NCBI GenBank assembly: GCA_964615305.1
Contig: CAZTNA010000002.1
Location: forward strand, 62,001-126,000
Source of the DNA: Bog-950 sp964615305
Lineage (GTDB): Bacteria > Bacteroidota > Bacteroidia > Chitinophagales > LD1
Direction of reading: 5' to 3'
Length of the DNA stretch: 64,000 bases
Positions 42,315-52,027 of this stretch are shown here, one piece after another (the first letter of the stretch is position 1; every line of letters starts with the position of its first letter). The position numbers and the translations under genes are program-made. The notes under the pieces were generated by a model. That model ran no database searches, was not told the DNA's origin, and saw only the letters and a list, made by a program, of their open reading frames with translations.

Positions 42315-43249
42315 GTAAGTTTCGTTATTGGACGGTTACTTTTCTAGCAATTGTTATTGTGCTTGTATTGGTTGAAATTGTTAGCCGGTTTGTATTAAAC
42401 AGAATTTACAACCGAAATTTTGATAAGTCTCTGATTGAAAATAATAGATATGGCAATTCGCCCGGGTTGAAGAAAAATGCTGAGGGTATGGTGTGGGGCA
42501 AGAGTTTCCATACCGATGAGAGAGGCGCCAGGAAACACAAAACTGCCATTGACAGTAAAAAGAAAACATGGCTATATATAGGAGATTCAGTTACAGAGGG
42601 TGTAGGAGTGGAGGACAGCAGTACTTTTGCATCGAGGTGCGCTGATGAGTTCTCTGAAACCAATCTGTTGAACTTTTCGCTTGTAGGTTACTCCATGGCT
42701 GACTATGTTAATGTTCTTAATACAGTAATAAATGAAGATAGTTCAGTAGAGTTAGTTACGCTTTTTTATTGTCTGAATGATGTTTATGCAGGGGCAAAAA
42801 TGTCAGAGCTTCCCGAAATTTCGAAAAAAAACATTCTGGGAAAATTAAATGCAACACTTCAAGACAGATATGCTACATACAAATTGATGAAACTTGTTTT
42901 TTACAGAAACAATCACCGTTACTTTGATTACGATTTACAGTTCTATAAAAAGGAGGATAAACATTTTTTAGAAGCAACATGCCAACTTTATAGTTGTGAT
43001 TCACTTTGTAAGTCACGAAACATATACTTTAATGTAGTTGTGTTGCCATACAAAACACAGTTGTACACAAAAAATTTTTTGCCACAGCATAAGCTAAAAG
43101 AGTTTTGTAACAAAAATGAAATAGTGTTTTCAGATGCGTCTGCTTTTTTACTAAATGAGCCAGATCCGGAGACTCTATACTTGTTTTCAGATGAAATACA
43201 TTTTTCTTCAAAGGGACACAGAGCTATATTGGAGTATGTTACACGGTAG
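42311..43249 (+). CDS. Membrane-anchored SGNH/GDSL hydrolase-like protein
   Basis: 312 residues. The N-terminal membrane anchor is YWTVTFLAIVIVLVLVEIVS. The SGNH blocks are visible: block I YIGDSVTEGVGVED (Ser in GDSVTEG, about residue 94), an Asn-bearing FYCLNDVYAGA (block III-like) and the catalytic Asp-His pair in SDEIHFSSKGHRAILEY at the end. These proteins hydrolyse or transfer acyl groups on sugars or lipids. The active-site part probably faces the periplasm. It is translationally coupled to the UbiA-like gene and ends at a bidirectional terminator. Confidence 0.85.
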   Translation: MSKFRYWTVTFLAIVIVLVLVEIVSRFVLNRIYNRNFDKSLIENNRYGNSPGLKKNAEGMVWGKSFHTDERGARKHKTAIDSKKKTWLYIGDSVTEGVGVEDSSTFASRCADEFSETNLLNFSLVGYSMADYVNVLNTVINEDSSVELVTLFYCLNDVYAGAKMSELPEISKKNILGKLNATLQDRYATYKLMKLVFYRNNHRYFDYDLQFYKKEDKHFLEATCQLYSCDSLCKSRNIYFNVVVLPYKTQLYTKNFLPQHKLKEFCNKNEIVFSDASAFLLNEPDPETLYLFSDEIHFSSKGHRAILEYVTR

Positions 43250-43256
43250 TAGATAA

Positions 43257-43285
43257 AAAAAGCAGCCGGTTGAAGGCTGCTTTTT
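43257..43285. terminator. Bidirectional rho-independent terminator
   Basis: AAAAAGCAGCC (43257-43267) pairs with GGCTGCTTTTT (43275-43285), with a 7-nt loop. The stem has an A run on one side and a T run on the other, so it can end both the SGNH gene (forward) and the giant SprB-like gene (reverse). Confidence 0.88.
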
Positions 43286-43309
43286 GTGAAGGAAAACGGA
43301 CATGAAAAC

Positions 43310-46300
43310 TTATCTGATAATTGCTAATGATCCTTTAAAATCGTTACGAGAGTACCCATTTACAAATACTGCCTTCATCACATAAACATAACTGCCCTGT
43401 GGCACTACTTCGCCTTTGTAAGTACCATCCCACATAAAGTTATGGTCGTTGCTTTCAAATACTTTTTCTCCCCAACGGTTAAACACTTTAATGTCTAAGT
43501 AGCTGAGTGCATTTAAATCACCAAAAATCTGGAATGCATCATTGTTGCCATCACCGTTTGGAGAAAAAGCATTAGGAATAAAAATATCGGTGATAGAGTT
43601 TACACGAACTGTTACAGTATCGGTAGCACTGCAACCATTTTCATCCACTACATTGACTGTAAACTGTGTGTTGTTTACAGGGCCAACTTCGGTGTTTTGG
43701 CATGTTGCGCAAGTTGCTCTTGCAGCCGGTGTCCAAGAATACACATTGTTGTGTTCTGCTGATGGAGTAGCGGACAATGTAGTGCTTTCACCCAGGTTAA
43801 TTTCTACAGAAGGTGAAGCGTCAAGGGTAAGGTTGTAATCATAACCAACTGAGTAATTTTTAATCAACGTACAATTACGCGAATCTGTTATGGTAACAGA
43901 GTAGCTACCTAGTGCCAGAGAGGTTACATCTTCTGAGTTTTCTCCATTACTCCAATAAAACGAGTATGATGGCGTTCCCCCCTCTACCACTAAATCAATC
44001 CAACCGTTTTCAACTTGCGGGCATGACGTGTTTTTTAACTGCGGAGTAACTTCTAAAGGCAGTGTCATTCCTACAACTTCGTTTTTTATTGATTGACAAC
44101 CCTTACTGTCAACTACTGTTGCTGAGTAGTTTCCTGAGTTAATATTTGGCAGAGTGGAACTGTTGCTTGTATGTGTGCTCCAAACATAATTGTATGGAGG
44201 TGTACCACCGTTAACATTTAAAGAAATACTGCCGTCAGCATGTCCGGCACAGGCTACATCTGTTACTGTTGATAGTATGCTAATAGCAGCCGGTTCAGTG
44301 ATAGTAATTGCAGCTTCTGACATGGTGCAGTTATTGGCATCTGTAATAGTAACCGAATAGAACCCGTTAGCTAACGAAGAAATATCTTCTGTGGTAGCGG
44401 TATTGCTCCATGTAAAACTATAAGGGGCCACACCGCCTGTAGTATATAAGTCTATAGCACCATTTGTATTTCCATTGCAGCTTATGTCAGTTACATTCTT
44501 AATAATGGCAATTTCCGTTGGTTCAGCAACCGTTGTGCTGTTCATTAGTGAGCAATTGTTTGCATCTCGAACAATTACAGAATATGAACCGGCAATAACA
44601 CCGTTTAAATCTTCGGTTTGTGCTCCACTTGACCATAAGTATGAATAGGGCAAAGAACCTCCACTTACAATTAAATCAACAGACCCACTAAAGTTTGCAT
44701 GACAAGTTAAATCGGATTTGATAATTGAAGATGTGAGTGGTGTAATTGCAGTAATTACAGCACCAATGTTAGCACTACACAAATTGTTGTCTGTTACCAC
44801 TACAGAATAACTGCCTGAAGGTAAATTAGTAAGGTCTTCACTTGTTTCAGCGTTGTTCCAGACAAAATTGTAAGGCATGGTGCCACCACTAACAGTTACA
44901 TCAATAGAACCTTGTGTTGAAGCGCAGGCAAAATCCGTATGTGTTTCATTTAGTGTTAATGCTAACGGTTCGGAAACTGTAACATTACCGGTTGTTGAAC
45001 ATCCATTAGCATCTGTTGCTGAAACAGTATATGTGTTTGCCGTTAGATTGCTGAGAGTAGCTGATGTTGATCCTGTGTTCCATACTAAAGAAATAGATCC
45101 AGTTCCACCAGAGGGTGTAATTTGTATAGAACCGGTGCTGCCTCCGTTGCACAACACATTACTGTGTTGCTCACCTAATGAAATCTGTGAAGGTTCCGAT
45201 ATAACTTCGGAGGCTGAAGTGGAGCAACCGCTGGCATCGGTTACTGTTACTGCATATGTATTTGCTACCAGTGAGTTTACATTTGCGCCTGTATTTGTAT
45301 TGCTCCACAAATAAGAGTAAGTGCTGTTGTTGCCACCTGTAGTGGCTGTATTAATACTGCCGTCAGCCGCGCCAAAACAACTTGCATCAGTTTTTACAAA
45401 TGAAATTTGTATAGCTGTGTTTTGGTTAATCGTTGCTGATGTTCCCGCAGTACAGTTGTTTGCATCAGTTACAGTTACATAATACGGACCTGCCGATACA
45501 TTGCTTAAGTTTTGTGATTGTATTCCGCCCGTCCAGCTATAACTGTATGGCGGGGCTCCTCCGGCAACGCCAAGAGAAACACTGCCGGTTGATGCACCAT
45601 TGCAAAGTACATCTGTAATAGTAGTGCTTAGAACCACAGGCGATGGTTCAGTTATGTTTACATTAAGCGATGAAGTGCAAAGATTAGCATCGGTCACCAC
45701 AACTGTGTATTGATTTGCCAAAGCACCGCTCATGTCTTGAGTTGAACCGGCATTATTCCACAAGTAAGTGTATGCCGGTGAGCCGCCCGAAACAGTTAAA
45801 TCTACAGAACCGTTATTGCCTCCGGCACATGATACATTTACATGGGTTTCACTCAGTAACAATTGTGTGGGCTGCATTACGTTAAGTGTAAGAGTTGTTG
45901 CACAGGCCATGGCATCGTTTAGCCAAAGCGTATAGCTTCCTGCTGTTAATCCGGAAATTGCTGACGTTGTGCCTCCGTTGCTCCAATTGTAAACGTAGCC
46001 GCCATTTCCACCCGAAGCTGTAGTGCTGATAGCCCCGTTGTTTCCTCCAAAACATTTTACATTTTGAAGGTTAATCGCTACTGACATAGGAGAGGGTTGA
46101 GCAATAACAGTAGTGGTAACCGCAGAACAGTTGTTGCCGTCAAGAACCGTTACGGAGTAACTACCGGCATTCACAGAAGCCAGGTCTTCAGTAGAAAAGC
46201 CATTGTTCCAGTCGTAACTGTACGAGCCACTACCACCAGTTACCGAGAGGTCAATACTACCTGAGGAGGCTCCGTTGCAAATCACATCTGTTTTAGTTGT

Positions 46301-49300
46301 AGAAAGCGAAATTAATGTTGGTTCAACAATGGCGGCAAAAGCTGTAGTAGTGCAACCGTTGTTATCTGTGATTGTAACATCCACATTTCCTGCACTTAGG
46401 TTGCTCAACGAAGAATTTGCTGAACCATTGCTCCATATATAACTGTATGGTGAAGAACCTCCGGTTACTGTTAATGTAACAGCACCATTACTGCTACCAT
46501 AACACGAAACTTGAGTAATGTTTGCGGTGGCACTTAATGCGGCAGGTTGAGTTATTGCTACAGCAGCTGATACAGAACATGAACTGTTGTCTGTTACTAC
46601 TACAGAGTAGTTTCCTGCTGATGCGTTTGAAACATCTTCGAGCGTTGAGCCATTGCTCCAGTTGTAAAAATACGGAGCAAAACCACCACTAACGGTAAGG
46701 TCAATACTTGCATTGCTGTTACCGTTGCATCCTACTGCTGTTGATGTAGTTGATAATACTATTTGCCCGGGTTGTGCTATTGAAATTGAAACTACTGACG
46801 TGCATGTATTGGCATCGGTAATTGTTACAGAATAGTTGTTTGCCTGAAGTGTAGAAACATCCTGAGTTGTAGCACCGTTACTCCATAAGTAGCTATAAGT
46901 TGAGGCTCCTCCGGTAACGCTTAAATCAATACTACCGGTGGAAGAGCCATAGCAAGTTGCATTTATTATTGTAGAAGAAGTTGTTATCTGACTTCCTTCT
47001 ATTAGTGTAGTTGTGTTGCTATTGGTGCAATTAGCAAGGTCGGTTACAGTTACAGTATAAGACCCTGTTGGCAGATTGCTTCTGTTTTGAGTATTTACGC
47101 CTCCTCCCCAGTTATATGTATAAGCGCCTGCACCTCCGGTAACGTTTAAGGTAATTGACCCATTACTGCCTCCATAGCACGAAATGTTAGTAGGAGTAGA
47201 GCTTATGGTTATTGCTGAAGGTTGGTTAACGGTTGAGTTAGTTGCAAATGTACATCCATGCGAATCGGAAACGGTTACCGAGTATAGGCCGAATACAAGA
47301 CCTGTTCTGCTTTGTGTCGTAGCGCCACCAGCCCACGCATAAGTAAATGGAGTTGTTCCACCTGTAGCGTTTACATTAACTATTCCGTTGTTTCCTCCGA
47401 AACACGAAACATTGGTTACCACACCCACTGCCTGCAAAGCAACAGGTTGCGATACTGAAATGTTTGCGCTTCCCGAGCAACCCGCATTGTCAGTTACTGT
47501 TACCTGATAGCTGCCGGCTACAAGCGAAGTTCGTTGTTGAGTTGTAGCTCCATTGTTCCATACAAAGGTATAAGGTAGGTTTCCTCCGGTAGGCACCGCA
47601 TCAATTGACCCATTGTTGTTTCCAAAACATAAAGCGTCAGATACTATAGGTGTTATTGTAAGCGTTGGATTTTGGTTTACAACAATCATTGAATTAGAAA
47701 CAACACACAGCGATGCATCGGTAACAGTAAGCATATACGTGCCGGCCGTTACGTTTGCCCTATCTTCTGTTATTGGTCCATCTCCCCATGCAAAAGTGTA
47801 TCCGGGGGTTCCTCCGGTTATTGATATATCAATAGCTCCTGTGCTACCCCCTGCGCATGTTACATGGGTAATGTTTGCAGAAATAACTATGGCGGTAGGT
47901 TCGGTAATTATAGTAGTGTTGCTTATACTGCATCCGGCATTATCCGATACGGTAACCGTGTAAGAACCGGCTGCCAGTGAGGTTCTGTTTTGGGTAGTAA
48001 TTCCACCACCCCAATTATAACTATAAGGTGATGTTCCTCCACTCACAGAAAGGTTAATTGACCCATTGTTCCCTGCATTGCATGTTACATGAGTTACAGC
48101 AGCCGAAACACTTAATGAAGTAGATTGAGAAACTGTTGCTGTGTGTGTTGTGGTGCACAATAAATTATCAGTAACAGTAACAGTATAAGAGCCAGCAGTT
48201 AGCCCGGTTCTGTTTTGAGTGGTAATGCCACCAGCCCAGCTAAATGAATAAGGTGAGGTGCCTCCTGCTACAGTAAGATTTACTGTGCCGTTGTTACCAC
48301 CATTACAGGCAACGTTGGTAGTTGTTGATGAAACTGTAATAGCATTATTTTGCCCTACTATGGCTGAACCAGATGCAGAGCACAAAGCGTTATCAGTAAC
48401 AGTAACTGTGTAAGTTCCTACAGATAAACCTGCTCTGTTTTGAGTGGTAATTCCACCGCCCCAGTTAAATGTATAGGGGGTAGCTCCACCGCTAATACTA
48501 ATGTTTACTCCTCCGGTAGATGCTCCATTACAAGCCACATTCACCACAGTAGGAGTAATGTTTATTGCCGCATTTTGACCAACAATTGCAGAAACTGACG
48601 AAGAACATGAGGCATTGTCAGTTACAGTTACTGAGTAGTTTCCTGCTAAAACGTTTGTTCTGTTTTGCGAAAACACCCCATCGCTCCAGATAAAATTGTA
48701 GGGTGATGTACCCCCTGTTATGTTTAACGTTATACCGCCTGTAGTTGATCCGTTACAAACAGCATTGGTAACAGAAGATGCTATTGCTAAAGCAGCCGGT
48801 TGAGTAATGGTAGTAGTATTAGATGCTGTGCAACCTGCATTGTCAGTAACTGTTACCATGTAATTTCCTGAAGTTAAACCTGATCTGTTTTGAGTGGTAA
48901 TGCCACCTGCCCAGCTAAATGTATAAGGGCTTGTAGCTCCACTAACTGTTAGTGTTATTGTTCCGGTGTTTCCTGAGTTACAAAGTACATTAGTAACGGT
49001 TGAAGATATATTCAATGCAGTTGCCTGAGATATGTTTACCGTAGCTGATGTGGAACAACTGTTATTGTCTGTAGTGGTTACTGTGTAACTACCTGCCGAT
49101 AATCCAATTCTGTTTTGTGTTGTAACACCACTGCCCCAGTTAAAAGTAAATGGTGCATTACCTCCCGTTGTTGTAGTTGTGATAGTTCCGTTAGTGCCTC
49201 CAAAACAAGATGCATTAGTGGTTGATAATGAAACTGTAAATGCTAAAGGCTGTGTTACTGTAGCTGTGGCGGTGGATGTGCATGATGCCAAGTCAGTAAC

Positions 49301-51568
49301 GGTAACTGTGTAATTGCCTGGCACTAGTCCTGTTCTGTTTTGGGTTGTAACACCGCCACCCCAGTTAAATGCATAAGGAGAGTTTCCACCGGTTATAGCT
49401 AATGAAATGCTTCCGTCATTAGATCCATTGCAACTTACGTTTACTGTATTAGCTGTAACACTTAATTGAGCCGCCTGACCTACTACTACTGAAGACAAAG
49501 CTGTACATGATCTGGTATCTGTTACCGTAACAGAATAGCTGCCCGCAGGAATAGAAGATCTGTTTTGAGTTGTAACACCCCCTCCCCAGTTGTAAGTATA
49601 AGGAGCTTGCCCGCCCGACACAGTTGTTGAAATAGAACCGGTACTTGATCCAAAGCATAATGCATTGGTAGGGGTAGTTGTTACTGTTATAGCAGTTGGT
49701 TGGTTTAAAGTATTGGTGCTGCTAACTGAGCATCCCGAGTTATCAGTAACTGTAACTACATAAGTGCCGGCCGATAATCCAGATCTGTTTTGGGTCATAA
49801 CACCACCACCCCAGTTGTATGTGTATGGCGCATTACCATTAGATACTGTAAGGGTAATGGAACCGTTTGAAGAACCATTGCACCAAGGGTCAACCACCGT
49901 AGAGTTGACGTTTATTCCAAATCCGGGTTGAGTTACGCTAACTGTTCTTGTTGTAGTGCAAGCATGACCATCTATTACAGTTACTGTATAGTTGCCGGCA
50001 GTTAAACCGCTGATATCCTGCGTAGTGGCAGAGTTGCTCCACATATAACTGTAGGGAACCCAACCATTGCCTGGGGTTAAATCTACAGAACCGTTGTTTC
50101 CTCCTAAGCAAGTTACATTCACCTGTGCAGATGAAAGTGAGACCGGCACGTATGCTGCTATGGTTGATGAAGCTGTAGCTGTACACCCGTTGGCATCGGT
50201 TACGGTAACTGAATAGGTTCCTGAGTTTACGTTCACTAAATTTTGAGTTGTAACGCCACCGCCCCACCAGTAACTGTATGGGCCGGTTCCACCATTTACA
50301 CTGGTAGTTACAGAACCTGTTGGCCCACCTACACAGGCTAATGGTGAAGGAACAGGAGATGCTACCAACGCCAGAGGTTCGGCTACAAATGTTGTTGCTG
50401 TTGCTGTGCACCCCTTGTTATCTGTAACTGTTACTGTATAGTTACCGGTAGGTAGGCCGGTACGGTTTTGAGTAAAAATACCGCCCCCCCAGTTATAGGT
50501 ATATGGTGATGTGCCTCCGGTGGGGGAAGTATTAATTGCTCCGTTGTTAGATCCAAAACAGGTAAGCGCAAATGGTGTTAATGTTACCATAAGTTTAGTT
50601 GGCTGACCTACATTCACAGTTGCAGAAGCAGTGCACCCGGTTGATGATGTAGCCGTAACTACATAAGTTCCTGACGCAATACCAGTGCGGTTTTGTGTTG
50701 CTGCACCATCACTCCATAAAAACGTGTAAGGGCCAACACTTCCTATTACAGAAGTAACTGTAATGGTTCCGTTGCTGCCGCCATTACACGATGGCTGAAG
50801 GTGCGTTGTATTTACAGCCATACCTGCTCCTGATTGGGCTACTGTTACTGTGGTAGATGCAGAACATCCAATAGCATCGGTAACGGTAATCGAATAGGTG
50901 CCGGCAGCAATACCACTACGATCTTCGGTGGTTGCCCCATCATTCCACAAATAGGTATATGCGCCATTGCCAAACTGAACAGTTAGGTTAATAGCACCGT
51001 TTGCACCACTTCCGCAAGTTACATTAGTAGTGGTTTTGCTGAGAACCAGCCCTGCCGGTTGAGTTACGTTTGCTGAATCGGGCTTTACGCACCCGTTGGC
51101 ATCAGTTACGGTAAAATAGTAGTTGGCAGCAGTAATATTAGTTCTGTCTTGAGTAGTTGCTCCATCGGCCCACAGATAGGTATATCCGGGAACCCCGCCA
51201 CTTACCGTAAGGTCAACCGCTCCGTTAGCCCCACCACCGCATGTTACATGAGTTATATTTTTTGATATTATAACAGCCGGTGGCTCGTTTACCACTATTG
51301 CTGCAGTGCCGGTAAACCCAAGTGCATCGGTAACCGTAACATAATAAGTGGCAGCCACCAAACCAATCCGGGTTTGAGAAGTTGCCCCTCCACTCCACCA
51401 GTAGCTGTAAGGTGAGGTTCCTCCTGCCGGGTTCAAATTAATTGTGCCATCTGCTCCTTTTTCACATCTAACATTAGTTACAGTTGGGTTAACGCTGATA
51501 GCAGCGTTTGCCAAGTTAATTACCACTGTAAGTAAGGCGAAAAGAAAAGGTTTAGTAAACTTTTTCAT
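43310..51568 (-). CDS. Giant SprB-repeat surface adhesin with CHU_C (T9SS type-B) sorting domain
   Basis: 2,752 residues. The signal peptide (MKKFTKPFLFALLTVVINLA) ends near ANA. By eye I count 34 consecutive ~70-residue SprB-type repeats, each of the pattern V-x-C-x-G-x2-G-x-I-x-L, GG-x-PY-x-Y-x-W, then Y-x-V-T-V-T-D-x2-x-C. Most carry one Cys at each end, so one disulfide per repeat is possible. After repeat 34 comes a PKD/Ig-like region (SVEINLGESTTLSATPSAEH) and the CHU_C domain (FSPNGDGNNDAFQIFGDL; DIKVFNRWGEKVFES; GTYKGEVVPQGSYVYVMKAV). Its relatives are SprB-like gliding adhesins that need T9SS. No porP/sprF gene is next to it. Confidence 0.93.
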   Translation of the reverse strand: MKKFTKPFLFALLTVVINLANAAISVNPTVTNVRCEKGADGTINLNPAGGTSPYSYWWSGGATSQTRIGLVAATYYVTVTDALGFTGTAAIVVNEPPAVIISKNITHVTCGGGANGAVDLTVSGGVPGYTYLWADGATTQDRTNITAANYYFTVTDANGCVKPDSANVTQPAGLVLSKTTTNVTCGSGANGAINLTVQFGNGAYTYLWNDGATTEDRSGIAAGTYSITVTDAIGCSASTTVTVAQSGAGMAVNTTHLQPSCNGGSNGTITVTSVIGSVGPYTFLWSDGAATQNRTGIASGTYVVTATSSTGCTASATVNVGQPTKLMVTLTPFALTCFGSNNGAINTSPTGGTSPYTYNWGGGIFTQNRTGLPTGNYTVTVTDNKGCTATATTFVAEPLALVASPVPSPLACVGGPTGSVTTSVNGGTGPYSYWWGGGVTTQNLVNVNSGTYSVTVTDANGCTATASSTIAAYVPVSLSSAQVNVTCLGGNNGSVDLTPGNGWVPYSYMWSNSATTQDISGLTAGNYTVTVIDGHACTTTRTVSVTQPGFGINVNSTVVDPWCNGSSNGSITLTVSNGNAPYTYNWGGGVMTQNRSGLSAGTYVVTVTDNSGCSVSSTNTLNQPTAITVTTTPTNALCFGSSTGSISTTVSGGQAPYTYNWGGGVTTQNRSSIPAGSYSVTVTDTRSCTALSSVVVGQAAQLSVTANTVNVSCNGSNDGSISLAITGGNSPYAFNWGGGVTTQNRTGLVPGNYTVTVTDLASCTSTATATVTQPLAFTVSLSTTNASCFGGTNGTITTTTTGGNAPFTFNWGSGVTTQNRIGLSAGSYTVTTTDNNSCSTSATVNISQATALNISSTVTNVLCNSGNTGTITLTVSGATSPYTFSWAGGITTQNRSGLTSGNYMVTVTDNAGCTASNTTTITQPAALAIASSVTNAVCNGSTTGGITLNITGGTSPYNFIWSDGVFSQNRTNVLAGNYSVTVTDNASCSSSVSAIVGQNAAINITPTVVNVACNGASTGGVNISISGGATPYTFNWGGGITTQNRAGLSVGTYTVTVTDNALCSASGSAIVGQNNAITVSSTTTNVACNGGNNGTVNLTVAGGTSPYSFSWAGGITTQNRTGLTAGSYTVTVTDNLLCTTTHTATVSQSTSLSVSAAVTHVTCNAGNNGSINLSVSGGTSPYSYNWGGGITTQNRTSLAAGSYTVTVSDNAGCSISNTTIITEPTAIVISANITHVTCAGGSTGAIDISITGGTPGYTFAWGDGPITEDRANVTAGTYMLTVTDASLCVVSNSMIVVNQNPTLTITPIVSDALCFGNNNGSIDAVPTGGNLPYTFVWNNGATTQQRTSLVAGSYQVTVTDNAGCSGSANISVSQPVALQAVGVVTNVSCFGGNNGIVNVNATGGTTPFTYAWAGGATTQSRTGLVFGLYSVTVSDSHGCTFATNSTVNQPSAITISSTPTNISCYGGSNGSITLNVTGGAGAYTYNWGGGVNTQNRSNLPTGSYTVTVTDLANCTNSNTTTLIEGSQITTSSTIINATCYGSSTGSIDLSVTGGASTYSYLWSNGATTQDVSTLQANNYSVTITDANTCTSVVSISIAQPGQIVLSTTSTAVGCNGNSNASIDLTVSGGFAPYFYNWSNGSTLEDVSNASAGNYSVVVTDNSSCSVSAAVAITQPAALSATANITQVSCYGSSNGAVTLTVTGGSSPYSYIWSNGSANSSLSNLSAGNVDVTITDNNGCTTTAFAAIVEPTLISLSTTKTDVICNGASSGSIDLSVTGGSGSYSYDWNNGFSTEDLASVNAGSYSVTVLDGNNCSAVTTTVIAQPSPMSVAINLQNVKCFGGNNGAISTTASGGNGGYVYNWSNGGTTSAISGLTAGSYTLWLNDAMACATTLTLNVMQPTQLLLSETHVNVSCAGGNNGSVDLTVSGGSPAYTYLWNNAGSTQDMSGALANQYTVVVTDANLCTSSLNVNITEPSPVVLSTTITDVLCNGASTGSVSLGVAGGAPPYSYSWTGGIQSQNLSNVSAGPYYVTVTDANNCTAGTSATINQNTAIQISFVKTDASCFGAADGSINTATTGGNNSTYSYLWSNTNTGANVNSLVANTYAVTVTDASGCSTSASEVISEPSQISLGEQHSNVLCNGGSTGSIQITPSGGTGSISLVWNTGSTSATLSNLTANTYTVSATDANGCSTTGNVTVSEPLALTLNETHTDFACASTQGSIDVTVSGGTMPYNFVWNNAETSEDLTNLPSGSYSVVVTDNNLCSANIGAVITAITPLTSSIIKSDLTCHANFSGSVDLIVSGGSLPYSYLWSSGAQTEDLNGVIAGSYSVIVRDANNCSLMNSTTVAEPTEIAIIKNVTDISCNGNTNGAIDLYTTGGVAPYSFTWSNTATTEDISSLANGFYSVTITDANNCTMSEAAITITEPAAISILSTVTDVACAGHADGSISLNVNGGTPPYNYVWSTHTSNSSTLPNINSGNYSATVVDSKGCQSIKNEVVGMTLPLEVTPQLKNTSCPQVENGWIDLVVEGGTPSYSFYWSNGENSEDVTSLALGSYSVTITDSRNCTLIKNYSVGYDYNLTLDASPSVEINLGESTTLSATPSAEHNNVYSWTPAARATCATCQNTEVGPVNNTQFTVNVVDENGCSATDTVTVRVNSITDIFIPNAFSPNGDGNNDAFQIFGDLNALSYLDIKVFNRWGEKVFESNDHNFMWDGTYKGEVVPQGSYVYVMKAVFVNGYSRNDFKGSLAIIR

Positions 51569-51593
51569 GCCGGTTCCGTTTTGTTTTTTTTCA

Positions 51594-51623
51594 GTTAAGA
51601 AGTGCCTTCACACACTACTTAAC
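51594..51623 (-). promoter_or_regulatory. Hairpin in the 5' UTR of the SprB-like gene
   Basis: GTTAAG-a-AGTG, an 8-nt loop, CACT-a-CTTAAC: an 11-position stem with a single central mismatch. It is 26 bp upstream of the ATG of the giant gene, inside the predicted ~165-nt leader. It may affect stability or translation of the 8-kb message; no riboswitch class is recognised. Confidence 0.5.
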
Positions 51624-51737
51624 GCATACTGTTACGTAACCCGCCTTTTTTTGTTTCGATTCATTTGCCATAACCTATTACGGTAGCATGGGTGTTAGGC
51701 ATTGCAAAAATTATTAAGTCTGTTTGTTGCTTGATTG

Positions 51738-51745
51738 CAAATATA
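51738..51745 (-). promoter_or_regulatory. -7 box of the giant SprB-like gene
   Basis: On the reverse strand TATATTTG is an exact TAnnTTTG match, about 170 bp upstream of the start codon. It is preceded by T-rich sequence but no perfect TTTG -33. This would give a leader of about 165 nt. Confidence 0.45.
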
Positions 51746-51766
51746 CGCAGTATAAAAACGAAACCA

Positions 51767-51830
51767 GCCCCGATCAGGTTTCGACAGCAAAGCCGCTGAG
51801 CTAAAACAGTTTTTCCTGAACAGCGGGGGC
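51767..51830. other. Structured intergenic segment upstream of the SprB-like promoter
   Basis: Nested complementary segments: GCCCC (51767-51771) with GGGGC (51826-51830), CAGG (51775-51778) with CCTG (51815-51818), and an inner CAGC/GCTG hairpin (51785-51798). It lies just upstream of the adhesin promoter. It could be part of a small RNA or a regulatory site. Between 51831 and 52027 I see no gene or other signal. Confidence 0.25.
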
Positions 51831-52027
51831 AACGACAAAAACCCGTAAAGGGTAAACTTTTAACTGTACGAGCCTAAATGTTTAACCTTGCTACCTAAAA
51901 TTTTAGGGTTTTTGAGCAAAAAAGCTTTAAAACTACAGGTTAGGGCAGATAATTTACGGCGCCCGTGCTGTAAAAACCAAAAGAGTTTGATTGGCAGCAA
52001 GTCTGTATTTTGTTTTCTATTACACAA

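Noticed and set aside
44877..45314. 145-codon forward ORF inside the SprB-like gene
   Set aside because: Antisense shadow of the repeated, stop-poor adhesin gene. The same holds for other forward ORFs in 43-56 kb.
49449..50411. Reverse-strand alternative-frame ORFs inside the SprB-like gene
   Set aside because: They are out-of-frame readings of repeat DNA with no domain pattern.
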